Shown here one piece after another: positions 1-6,050 of a stretch of 7,870 bases of DNA. The translations under genes were made by a program, and so were the position numbers. Position 1 is the stretch's first letter; each line of letters opens with the position of its first letter. Under the pieces are notes generated by a model, which ran no database searches, had not been told where the DNA came from, and saw nothing but the letters and a program-made list of their open reading frames with translations. The stretch comes from Deltaproteobacteria bacterium (GTDB lineage Bacteria; Desulfobacterota_B; Binatia; UBA9968). The DNA lies in contig JAUXIP010000083.1 of NCBI GenBank assembly GCA_030620935.1, positions 1-7,870 of the forward strand, in the 5' to 3' direction.

Positions 1-153
1 ACGGTGGAAACACATTTTTACGATGGCATAGACCATGCGGGAATTCTGGCCGCCCTCTCTATTCCGTTACAATCTACCACCCCTATTCTTGAGGACATTT
101 TCCATTTCGTGAAGCAACAAGAAAACCGGGCTACGGGCTGCTTAGCGTTGTGA
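1..153 (+). CDS. Alpha/beta hydrolase, C-terminal end (5' part outside window)
   Basis: Frame 1 is open from the left edge to TGA at 151-153, giving the last 50 residues of a protein. The segment reads ...HFYDGIDHAGILAALS..., followed by a proline-containing stretch and a final amphipathic helix (ILEDIFHFVKQQ). This matches the end of BD-FAE / carboxylesterase-like alpha/beta hydrolases, where a 'Y-P-G-x-x-H-x-G' segment carries the catalytic histidine and the chain closes with 'PVLDDIAAFI'-type residues. The His in DHAG would be the catalytic base; the nucleophile Ser and acidic residue lie outside the window. The ten residues after KQQ have no family counterpart I recognise, so the original stop may have been replaced when the next gene was damaged. 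Family assignment is from remembered motif similarity and the substrate cannot be inferred. Confidence 0.62.
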   Translation, partial: TVETHFYDGIDHAGILAALSIPLQSTTPILEDIFHFVKQQENRATGCLAL

Positions 154-370
154 AAAGACTCCCGACCCCTTTTTTCAGGGCAAGGTCATTCCCCACGGAG
201 AGATAGACGGGACCCATTGGACAGCGATTCAGATTGCAACCGCTTCCTCACTGGCATCGGTCGTCGACATGTACCTCCAAGGGAAAATTTCAAAAACCGG
301 ATTTCTATGTCAAGAAGAGATCGACTTCGATGCATTTACTGATAACGAGTACGGCTCGGCCTTTAGATGA
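146..370 (+). pseudogene. Saccharopine dehydrogenase-like gene, C-terminal remnant
   Basis: Frame 2 is open between TAG at 143-145 and TGA at 368-370. It encodes GKVIPHGEIDG-(T)HWTAIQIATASSL, then ...DMYLQGKISKTGF, then CQEEIDFDAFTDNEYGSAF and stop. The pattern 'TAIQ-ATAS, small helix, GKL-x-x-GF-x-x-QE-(x)n-F-x-x-N-x-(F/Y)G' is what I recall from the C-terminal end of bacterial saccharopine dehydrogenase-like (NAD(P)-binding) proteins. Only about 65-75 C-terminal residues survive. There is no ATG, GTG or TTG in frame ahead of the conserved block; the first ATG falls inside it. The Rossmann domain is absent, so the piece cannot be functional. It begins where the hydrolase frame ends, suggesting one deletion removed the intergenic region and most of this gene. 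An assembly or sequencing error could give the same picture, because a run of six T lies at about 170-175. Confidence 0.55.
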
Positions 371-471
371 TTTGGCCAGGCATTGGAACAAATCACGACA
401 GGCATACACGTTGGCCTGCATCTATGAATAACTGATATTTCCCTGAGATGGCTGCTGACTAAATTGGCAAT

Positions 472-954
472 TTACTGGAGCTTGGACTCAAGCTCCTCGA
501 TGGCCTGGAGGGCCAGAGGGTCACTCTCATTAAATCGCAATGCCCCGCGAAACTCTTCCAAGGCTTTGTTGATCATGCCCTTGGCGGCATAGATGCGACC
601 TAAATTGAGATAGGGAAAATGGCGCGGCTCATAGCGGCTCGCTTTCTTCGCCTTCTCCAACCACGGAATGGCTTCGTCCGGCTTCTCCTCCTGCATGAAG
701 TAGACACCGATGTCGTTGTAGGGATTGCCGAATTCAGGGTCGATGGATATAGCGGTTTCACACTCGGCAATCGCCTCTTCGATCTTCCCCTGAAAGCTGT
801 AGGTCCATCCCAAATAGGTATGGGCGTCTGCCGTAGGGTAGAGATCGATCGACTCCTTGTAGAGCCGAATGGCTTCTTCCAAGTCTCCAGCCATCTGGTG
901 GTGCATAGCCTGATGCGCCAACTCCAAGGCTTTTTCATGTTCTTTTGAGGTCAT
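472..954 (-). CDS. TPR-repeat protein (four repeats)
   Basis: A 160-residue soluble protein made almost entirely of tetratricopeptide repeats, at about residues 8-41, 42-75, 76-110 and 111-146. Each shows the signature spacing of a small residue and aromatic in helix A, Gly near the turn, an 'EAI' or 'KAL' in helix B and a closing Pro or Asp-Pro (for example YLGWTYSFQGKIEEAI and SIDPEF). There is no signal peptide or membrane segment, so it is predicted cytoplasmic. TPR arrays are protein-binding scaffolds; the partner cannot be read from sequence. The ATG at 954 is preceded by no clear Shine-Dalgarno, but it is the first ATG and gives a complete first repeat. It lies downstream of the SDR gene on the same strand, separated by 135 nt holding a strong hairpin, so it may have its own promoter. 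The repeat assignment is firm; the function is unknown. Confidence 0.88.
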   Translation of the reverse strand: MTSKEHEKALELAHQAMHHQMAGDLEEAIRLYKESIDLYPTADAHTYLGWTYSFQGKIEEAIAECETAISIDPEFGNPYNDIGVYFMQEEKPDEAIPWLEKAKKASRYEPRHFPYLNLGRIYAAKGMINKALEEFRGALRFNESDPLALQAIEELESKLQ

Positions 955-1089
955 GATCGTGCTCGGTTTCAGCTCTCAGGTGACCGTTTATCCCTTTATC
1001 CCTTGACAATAGAACATTTGAGCATTGGACCGCAATGGAGTTTTCCTCGAATCCACTGCTCTGAACCAAACGCATTTTATGCGTTTGGT
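955..1089. other. Intergenic gap between SDR and TPR genes
   Basis: This 135-nt spacer on the minus-strand gene line holds the stop-codon hairpin at its right end and a short tandem TTTATCCC repeat near 988-1003. A plus-strand TTGACA occurs near 1003-1008, but no -10 element follows at usual spacing and it points away from any plus-strand gene. No minus-strand promoter for the TPR gene is clear. Confidence 0.4.
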
Positions 1090-1092
1090 TCA
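1062..1092 (-). terminator. Perfect 14-bp hairpin overlapping the SDR stop codon
   Basis: TGAACCAAACGCAT (1062-1075) and ATGCGTTTGGTTCA (1079-1092) are perfect reverse complements around a TTT loop. Read on the minus strand, the first three bases are the TGA stop of the SDR gene, so the hairpin starts at the stop codon. Neither strand has a T-tract after the stem, so it is not a canonical intrinsic terminator. It may be a 3' end stabiliser, a processing site or a terminator needing other factors. Confidence 0.55.
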
Positions 1093-1824
1093 TATTCCCC
1101 ATGCACCACTCAGATGAATATTAGCACCATTAATATAGCGAGCTTCTTCGGAGATAAGAAAACGGACGACTGAAACCGCATCCTCAACGGAGCCGACATA
1201 TCCGGCCGGAATTCGCTTAGCCATCGTTGCCAATTCGTCCTTAGGCGCGCTCCCGGAGTCGATGAAACCCGGCGAGACGGAATTCGCCGTAATACCGTGA
1301 GGAGCCAGGACTCGTGCCAAGGAGCGGGTCAAAACCAGCAGACCTACTTTAGCAATGTAGTGTGCCGTCAGTTGCGGTTGAGCAATGAGTTGGTCTGCAT
1401 TAGCCATGCTAAAAGAGATAATCCGTCCCCATTTGCGCTCGGTCATTCCCGAGATGACGGCTTGACTGAGGTAGAAAACCGGATGGAGATTATTATCAAA
1501 CATCGAGTGCCAGCCTTCAATGCTCTCTTGCAGTAGGGGAACACGATGGTAAGGTCCTGCGCCATTGATCAACGCATCGATCCGGCCCCATGTTTCCTCT
1601 ACTTGCTTGACCATCTGCCGAGCGGCCTCAGGCTTAGAGACATCACACTGAAGCGCCAATCCCTTTGAGCCCATCTTCTGAACGGACTCTACAACCTCAG
1701 CTCCCTCTTGCGCGCTTTTGCGATAGCAGATGGCCACCAACCAACCTTGCTTCGCCAGATCCAAAGCAATGGCCCGTCCGATACCCCGCGCGCCTCCCGT
1801 GATAAGCGCCACTCTGTTACCCAT
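1090..1824 (-). CDS. SDR-family oxidoreductase (FabG-like short-chain dehydrogenase)
   Basis: A 244-residue classical short-chain dehydrogenase/reductase, of normal family length. Visible motifs are the cofactor loop TGGARGIG (9-16), CDVS (60-63, adenine-ring contact), NGAG (87-90, a variant of NNAG), the active-site pair Tyr156/Lys159 in YIAK, and GITANSVSPG after the active site. The basic YRK at 34-36 after beta-2 fits NADP(H) preference. Ser139 sits 17 residues before the Tyr rather than the usual 13, so the catalytic Ser may be displaced or replaced, as in some FabG/FolM-like relatives. The frame extends upstream to a TTG at 1848, but the ATG at 1824 is preferred: it follows the purine-rich GGTGAGGGGGG and puts the usual five-residue lead before the first strand. 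It lies 39 nt after the polymerase gene on the same strand, so co-transcription is likely. The substrate is unknown; 3-oxoacyl-ACP reductase is only the generic guess. Confidence 0.9.
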   Translation of the reverse strand: MGNRVALITGGARGIGRAIALDLAKQGWLVAICYRKSAQEGAEVVESVQKMGSKGLALQCDVSKPEAARQMVKQVEETWGRIDALINGAGPYHRVPLLQESIEGWHSMFDNNLHPVFYLSQAVISGMTERKWGRIISFSMANADQLIAQPQLTAHYIAKVGLLVLTRSLARVLAPHGITANSVSPGFIDSGSAPKDELATMAKRIPAGYVGSVEDAVSVVRFLISEEARYINGANIHLSGAWGI

Positions 1825-1828
1825 GATA

Positions 1829-1839
1829 CCCCCCTCACC
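1829..1839 (-). promoter_or_regulatory. Shine-Dalgarno that fixes the SDR start at 1824
   Basis: On the minus strand GGTGAGGGGGG precedes the ATG at 1824 with 4 nt between its last G and the start, or about 8 nt from the GGTGAG core. The upstream in-frame TTG at 1848 has no comparable site, and the eight extra residues it would add are partly this site translated (a Gly-Glu-Gly-Gly run). Confidence 0.7.
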
Positions 1840-1841
1840 AT

Positions 1842-1888
1842 CGTTCAAAACGATTTGAACGTTCTATGATTCTATGAACGGTTTGAAC
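1842..1888. repeat. Cluster of GTTCAAA / TTTGAAC boxes at the polB-SDR junction
   Basis: CGTTCAAA (1842-1849) and TTTGAACG (1854-1861) form an 8-bp inverted repeat around ACGA. The second arm runs into the palindrome GAACGTTC (1857-1864). A third TTTGAAC lies at 1882-1888 inside the polymerase C-terminal codons, and a GAAC at 1876-1879. The polymerase stop codon (1864-1866) lies inside the cluster. Possible roles are an RNA hairpin between two co-transcribed genes or a protein-binding site; neither is demonstrated. Confidence 0.4.
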
Positions 1889-4113
1889 TTCTTGTAAAGC
1901 TCTTTGAGCTTTCCTTTGTAATGCTCCACATTTTCATCCGGATTCTTCGGATCCCACTGCGAGGCCAGCTTGCAGTTCTCATTGATCTTGACTTTCGCTC
2001 CTTGACCCGTGACGTAATACGAGACCTGATCCCCCGGCTGATAAGGCCGTTCGGATCTTAAAGCGATCTCATACGCGGCCGCCGGGTTGCGCTTTTTTCC
2101 CCTGACTTTCATCTGATAGGTTTCCAGCGAGTCCTGCAAAGTCTCCGTCTTCATTAAAAGCGAGATATCCATGCGATGCTGTTGCAGATCCTCTACATAG
2201 CGGTCATAGAGGGACGCAATTTTCTCCTTCTCGCCATTGAGAAGGAGCAGCAGCATCTCTTCCATCCACTTACGCTGGAAACGTTCCAGGCCGCGGGAGC
2301 GCAAGCCCGACCCCTTGATGAGAAGCCGCCCCTTCTGGTCCAAGAGCGCGTAGTTTTTCATCTTGTAGCTGAACATGGCGGGATAGCGTCCATCGAGCTC
2401 CAGCTCGATGCCCTCGGGAAGCATTTCGGCAAGCTCTTGGATCAGTCGATCTTCCTCAGCTCCCGTCTCGACCTCTTTGGGCGGGACGAAATAGATCCCA
2501 TCGGTATCCACCTCGATGATTACGGCTCCCTTTTGTTTGAGCCATGCCACCGCCGACTGAATCAGCTCCCTTCCTTTTGCCGTTACCTGGTTGGCCACTT
2601 CGAAGTCGTTAAAATGACCCATCTGAAAACCCAGATAGCCGTAGAAGGAGTTGATGAGGATCTTGAAGGTCGATTGCAGAGCGGAAAAATAGATCTTTGC
2701 CTCCGCGTTCTTTGCCTCGCGCGCCAGTTCCTTGGCCTTGACCCTGAAGTCCCGAAGATCGCGCAGCAAACCGGGAAATATTCCCAACTCATCCTTTTTC
2801 GGGAAGTAGCCATAGACAAGCATGATCGATGGATAAAGAGAGGTGATATCGCAGTGCAGCACATGCTTGGCCGCCCCTTGAACCTCGACGTCGGTAAATC
2901 CCCCGACTACCTCCCTACCCCCATCGGGCCTGGGGACGGACCGCCGTTGAGCGAAATATTCCCGCAGGAGAAGCGCATCGATTTTAGTCGCGTTGCCCCT
3001 CAGGGCGACGTTCTGATAGCTGAAGGGAAAGATCTGCGCCTCGACAAAGTAGCTTGGAGAGAGGAGTTCGGACAGAGCTCGGGTCTCGCGCACATCGTCC
3101 AACGAATAGCGAAACAAGGTCTCCGGGTCGTGATCGAAGTACCAACTCGCCTTGTCGCCGGGAGTGTAGGTGCGATCGTCGCTTGCGATGCCAAAATGAC
3201 GCGCGATCTCTTTGAGGCCGTAACTTTCCAGCTCGCGCGCCGCGACATCGTAGTGCTGCGCCAAGATCCAGGTGTCGATGATGTGGCGGCCGAAGATCTC
3301 ATATTTGCGGTACGTTATGGACCTCTCCGCGATCTGCATCCGGGAGGGGTGACCCTTAAGAGGCATGCCGCCTCTCCCAAGGTTCAGTTCCACCCCATAC
3401 CTTCGACCCCTGGTCTCGATATATTCCAGATCAAAGCGAAAGAGATTGTGCCCTTCGATAACGTCGGGATCACGGTCTTGGATCTCGCGCACCATCTCCT
3501 GCAGCATCTCGGCTTCGTTGAATTCCTTGCCTGAAATCACCCTTTCCCACCCCGTGGAGTCGGCCAGCGCAATCGCGGTAATACGGTCCAATTCCCGCAG
3601 CGGATTGGGGAATTCAAAACCCGGCTGACAGTAAGTTTCGATATCGATCTGCAGGCGCTTGAGCTCGCTGAATGTCATGCTTAAGAAGTGACTCTTGCCG
3701 GATAGCAAAAGGTATTGATGCACGGGATCACTGAGATACAAAAAGGGAGCGTCGGGCGCCGAGGAGGTCCTGGCGCTCTTTTTTTGGATGTAGGACTTCG
3801 CCTCCTCCAAGCACTTGAGATCCGGAAAAAAAGCCAAACGGTTGATGGCCCCGTTCCCCTTCAGCAACTCCACCTCCGCCTCTCCCTTCCATCCTTTCAG
3901 CCACTTGTCCCCTTCCAGGGGTAAAAAAGGACGAAAAGGCACGGACTCCGCCGCCGTGAGGTCCCCTTGCCGGGAAAATATCTTGATCCGTTCCGGGCCT
4001 TCTATCTCAAACCCGACAAGCCCAGGGGTGGAATCGTGGCCGAATAGGATCTCATTTTGCTGAAAGAGCGGAAAAGTTAGTTCCGGCTCTTCTTTACCCT
4101 TCATGATCGCCAC
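1864..4113 (-). CDS. DNA polymerase, family B, with 3'-5' exonuclease
   Basis: A 749-residue family-B DNA polymerase, close in length to E. coli Pol II and archaeal PolB. In order: an N-terminal domain (about 1-145); the exonuclease with Exo I DIET (Asp157, Glu159), Exo II GHNLFRFDLEY (Asn223, Asp228) and Exo III YSLDD (Tyr336, Asp340); then the palm and fingers with motif A DITSLYPSI (Asp422), motif B KILINSFYG (Lys484, Asn488, Tyr491) and motif C DTDG (Asp536, Asp538); then KMKNYA (584-589), KGSG (600-603) and a lysine-rich thumb end. All metal-binding acids of both sites are present, so an active proofreading polymerase is predicted. Bacterial family-B enzymes usually act in repair or lesion bypass beside Pol III. 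The start is GTG at 4113, just after an in-frame stop, or ATG at 4104, which is 3 codons shorter; neither has a clear Shine-Dalgarno. It is first in line before the SDR gene. I give no symbol, because polB would imply orthology with E. coli Pol II that I cannot test. Confidence 0.95.
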   Translation of the reverse strand: MAIMKGKEEPELTFPLFQQNEILFGHDSTPGLVGFEIEGPERIKIFSRQGDLTAAESVPFRPFLPLEGDKWLKGWKGEAEVELLKGNGAINRLAFFPDLKCLEEAKSYIQKKSARTSSAPDAPFLYLSDPVHQYLLLSGKSHFLSMTFSELKRLQIDIETYCQPGFEFPNPLRELDRITAIALADSTGWERVISGKEFNEAEMLQEMVREIQDRDPDVIEGHNLFRFDLEYIETRGRRYGVELNLGRGGMPLKGHPSRMQIAERSITYRKYEIFGRHIIDTWILAQHYDVAARELESYGLKEIARHFGIASDDRTYTPGDKASWYFDHDPETLFRYSLDDVRETRALSELLSPSYFVEAQIFPFSYQNVALRGNATKIDALLLREYFAQRRSVPRPDGGREVVGGFTDVEVQGAAKHVLHCDITSLYPSIMLVYGYFPKKDELGIFPGLLRDLRDFRVKAKELAREAKNAEAKIYFSALQSTFKILINSFYGYLGFQMGHFNDFEVANQVTAKGRELIQSAVAWLKQKGAVIIEVDTDGIYFVPPKEVETGAEEDRLIQELAEMLPEGIELELDGRYPAMFSYKMKNYALLDQKGRLLIKGSGLRSRGLERFQRKWMEEMLLLLLNGEKEKIASLYDRYVEDLQQHRMDISLLMKTETLQDSLETYQMKVRGKKRNPAAAYEIALRSERPYQPGDQVSYYVTGQGAKVKINENCKLASQWDPKNPDENVEHYKGKLKELYKKFKPFIES

Positions 4114-4259
4114 AGATCATATATCAAACCATGGTCATAAGTCATACGTGAATCATGGAAAAGGGGCGTCCGACTCGCCCCACCACACAACAAGACCAAA
4201 CCGGCCGAGAATTCCCTGGGGCTGGAGAAAAAGGGCACGGTTGTGCTACATAGAGGGGG
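4114..4259. other. Divergent intergenic region between polymerase and PAC2 genes
   Basis: This 146-nt region must hold promoters for both divergent genes, but I see no pair of -35/-10 hexamers worth naming on either strand. It contains the hairpin at 4163-4181 and a CCATG...CATGG inverted pair (about 4130-4157). The minus-strand TATATG close to the polymerase start would put the transcript start almost on the start codon, so it is not a good -10 candidate. Confidence 0.35.
4163..4181 (-). terminator. GC-rich hairpin followed by U4, upstream of the polymerase start
   Basis: GGGGCG (4163-4168) and CGCCCC (4176-4181) pair around a 7-nt loop. On the minus strand the stem is followed at once by TTTT (AAAA on the plus strand begins at about 4159), then CC. 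That has the shape of a weak intrinsic terminator or attenuator about 50 nt ahead of the polymerase start. It could stop antisense transcription from the PAC2 side or attenuate the polymerase message. The short U-tract keeps confidence low. Confidence 0.3.
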
Positions 4260-5045
4260 ATGGATAAGGATGCTCTTGTCTTCGAGAGCCGGCCGTCGCT
4301 GAAACGTCCCGTATTGATTTTCGCTTTTTCAGGCTGGGGTGACGCAGGTGATTCAGCAACCACTGCAGTCCGCTATCTCATAGAGCAGTTCATTACCACC
4401 AAATTTGCCAGCATTGATCCCGAAAATTTCTACGACTTTTCCATACAGCGTCCCGTGGTCCGTCTGACGGAAGGGATGCAACGGCAAATCCATTGGCCGT
4501 CCTTTGACTTTTACTACGGCACCGGCCTGAGTGTGGACCGGGATTTTATTCTCGGAGTCGGCGCCGAGCCGCACATGCGTTGGAAATCGTTCGGTCAGAT
4601 GGTTCTTCAACTGGTGCGCGAATGCGGGGTAGAGATGATCATCAGCCTGGGGGCATATCTCGATGAGGTCCTCTATACCCGGCCGGTCCCGTTGACCGGC
4701 TTTGCGACGGATCCAAAGTTCCTGGCGGAGCTGGACGTCATTCCTTCCCGGTATCAGGGGCCGACAGGGATCGTCGGGGTGTTGGGCGATATTTGCAATG
4801 GCGCTGGGATACCCAACATGAGTCTTTGGGCCGCCCTCCCCCATTATCTCTCTGTCTCGCCCAACCCAAGAGGCGCATTAGCGCTGGTGCTTCGACTTAC
4901 CCAGTGGCTGGGCCTCCGAGTAGACACCACTTCTTTGGAGCGGGCCGCCGCCGACTTTCAGAATAAGGTCAATGACGCCGTTAACAACGACGCCAATCTT
5001 TCGGCCTTCATTCGCGAACTCAAGAAACGAGAGTTCGAGCAGTGA
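4260..5045 (+). CDS. PAC2-family protein (proteasome-assembly-chaperone-like domain)
   Basis: A 261-residue soluble protein. The N-terminus PVLIFAFSGWGDAGDSAT (17-34) is the hallmark of the PAC2 family (Pfam PF09754), which in prokaryotes usually reads 'L-x-x-P-V-L-(h)3-F-x-G-W-x-D-A-G'. Further matching positions are GxGAEPHMRW (99-108), the strand ISLGAYLDEV (128-137), PLTGFATD (144-151) and YQGPTGIVGVL (165-175). The C-terminal 40 residues are charged and helical. The eukaryotic namesake chaperones proteasome alpha-ring assembly; bacterial members have no settled function, and no proteasome gene is visible here. ATG at 4260 is the only usable start, because TAG at 4251 is in frame. Its GAGGGG Shine-Dalgarno (4253-4258) sits just 1 nt from the ATG, unusually tight. 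Its end overlaps the glycosyltransferase start by 4 nt, so the two are probably translationally coupled. Confidence 0.85.
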   Translation: MDKDALVFESRPSLKRPVLIFAFSGWGDAGDSATTAVRYLIEQFITTKFASIDPENFYDFSIQRPVVRLTEGMQRQIHWPSFDFYYGTGLSVDRDFILGVGAEPHMRWKSFGQMVLQLVRECGVEMIISLGAYLDEVLYTRPVPLTGFATDPKFLAELDVIPSRYQGPTGIVGVLGDICNGAGIPNMSLWAALPHYLSVSPNPRGALALVLRLTQWLGLRVDTTSLERAAADFQNKVNDAVNNDANLSAFIRELKKREFEQ

Positions 5046-5752
5046 AGCTGACGGTTCTCATTCCCGTCTTTAATGAAATCAACACAATCGCCGAGACCCT
5101 TCGTCGGGTCTGGAACGTCCGGTTTCCCAAGGAGGTTATTGTTATTGACGACGGATCCACGGACGGCAGTCGAGAATTTCTGGCTCAACTCAAGACGGCA
5201 GCCGATCCGGGCGAGGACTACTTGAACGATCTCAAAGTCATTCTCAAACCGTCCAACCAAGGCAAAGGGGCTGCCATTCGATCAGCTCTACCTCACATTA
5301 CGGGAAACATTGTGATCATTCAGGATGCCGACCTGGAATACTCTCCGGACGATTATTTACGATTGTTGGACCCGATCCTAACGGGCAAAGCGGACGTGGT
5401 TTACGGAACGCGCTTCTACGGCAGCCAAGCCCACCGGGTCCTCTATTTTTGGCACTATATAGGCAATCAAATGGTCACCTTTTTCGCCAACATGCTGACA
5501 ACCCTCAACCTCTCCGACATGGAGGTCGGATACAAGGTTTTTAGATCCAGAGTCTTAAAAAACATCAACATCCGATCCAAGCGCTTCGGTTTTGAGCCGG
5601 AGATCACCATGAAGGTTGCGAAGAAAAAATGCCGGATCTACGAGGTGCCTATCTCCTATCATGGACGCACCTATGAGGAGGGGAAAAAGATCACCTGGAA
5701 GGACGGCATTGCGGCCTTCTACTTTCTTGTCCGTTTCCGGCTGACGGATTAG
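5042..5752 (+). CDS. Family 2 glycosyltransferase, DPM1/polyprenyl-phosphate type
   Basis: A 236-residue GT-A-fold glycosyltransferase. Features in order are the start VLIPVFNE (5-12), the nucleotide-sugar motif DDGSTDGS (36-43), NQGKGAAI (72-79), the DxD-like metal site QDADLEY (94-100), YGTRF (121-125), the acceptor-side DMEVGYKVF (159-167), GFEPEIT (183-189) and a basic segment HGRTYEEGKKITWKDG (207-222). This order is that of dolichol/undecaprenyl-phosphate mannosyl- or glucosyltransferases (DPM1/DPG-synthase-like). They move a hexose from GDP- or UDP-sugar to a polyprenyl phosphate at the cytoplasmic membrane face. No transmembrane tail is present, so it is the short, soluble or peripheral form. 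The start is GTG at 5042, giving a GTGA overlap with the PAC2 stop; GAGAG about 10 nt upstream can serve as ribosome site. The exact donor sugar is not readable. An ORF downstream that would finish a pathway is not seen. Confidence 0.92.
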   Translation: MKLTVLIPVFNEINTIAETLRRVWNVRFPKEVIVIDDGSTDGSREFLAQLKTAADPGEDYLNDLKVILKPSNQGKGAAIRSALPHITGNIVIIQDADLEYSPDDYLRLLDPILTGKADVVYGTRFYGSQAHRVLYFWHYIGNQMVTFFANMLTTLNLSDMEVGYKVFRSRVLKNINIRSKRFGFEPEITMKVAKKKCRIYEVPISYHGRTYEEGKKITWKDGIAAFYFLVRFRLTD

Positions 5753-6050
5753 CCCTAATCCAGACTTTTAAAAACGACGTCGCAGTGTCATCCTATCCCA
5801 TTGAGCAAACTTCAAGTCATCATTTTCCCTTCTGTGGAGCGTTACGCGACAATAACCGCCAAATTGGATTTTTTTTGCAGTGCGAATCCCGCCGATGACG
5901 CGAACCACAGGCCAAAATTGGCCGCCTTGTACGACACGAACCGTTCCTTCCGATCTAGTCGGAGGACACATCCCTCGTAGTTAGAAGACTTTCCTCTGGC
6001 AATGGTTTTGCTACCCAATAGCGCAAACCCAGCAAATTCGGAGCCGCTAT
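5753..6050. other. 298-nt gap with no convincing gene; T8 tract
   Basis: No frame here looks like a known protein. Plus-strand frame 2 is open from 5759 to TAG at 5978-5980 but has only an internal GTG start and no ribosome site. Minus-strand frames are also open without recognisable content. CCAAATTGG (5859-5867) followed by eight T (5869-5876) could be a weak terminator for the PAC2-glycosyltransferase operon, but the stem is only 3 bp. GGCCA (5911-5915) and TGGCC pair around a short loop, and TCCGA/TCGGA flank a 5-nt loop near 5949-5963. A promoter for the secreted-protein gene should be here but none is clear. Confidence 0.4.

Noticed and set aside
234..431. Plus-strand 65-codon frame starting at 234
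   Set aside because: It is a shifted reading of the dehydrogenase remnant, which is conserved in another frame; its own protein has no plausible features.
1003..1032. Plus-strand TTGACA as a promoter
   Set aside because: There is no -10 hexamer at 16-18 nt and no plus-strand gene downstream; it would only drive antisense RNA into the SDR gene.
1825..1848. TTG start at 1848 for the SDR
   Set aside because: It would translate the Shine-Dalgarno of the ATG at 1824 and add eight residues not typical of the family.
2176..3534. A 452-codon open frame on the plus strand antisense to the polymerase gene
   Set aside because: It lies entirely within the polymerase, whose motifs are all in the minus frame. 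Long antisense frames are common opposite GC-rich coding sequence, and its protein shows no recognisable domain.
1864..4113. Reading the polymerase, SDR and TPR genes as a defence or mobile-element system
   Set aside because: There is no nuclease, helicase, toxin, integrase or phage gene beside them, and each is an ordinary family. Proximity alone does not support a system.
4230..4250. Sigma-54-like GGCAC...TGCT element ahead of the PAC2 gene
   Set aside because: The spacing between the GG and GC elements is one base short when the GGCAC core is aligned, so it does not fit the -24/-12 rule.
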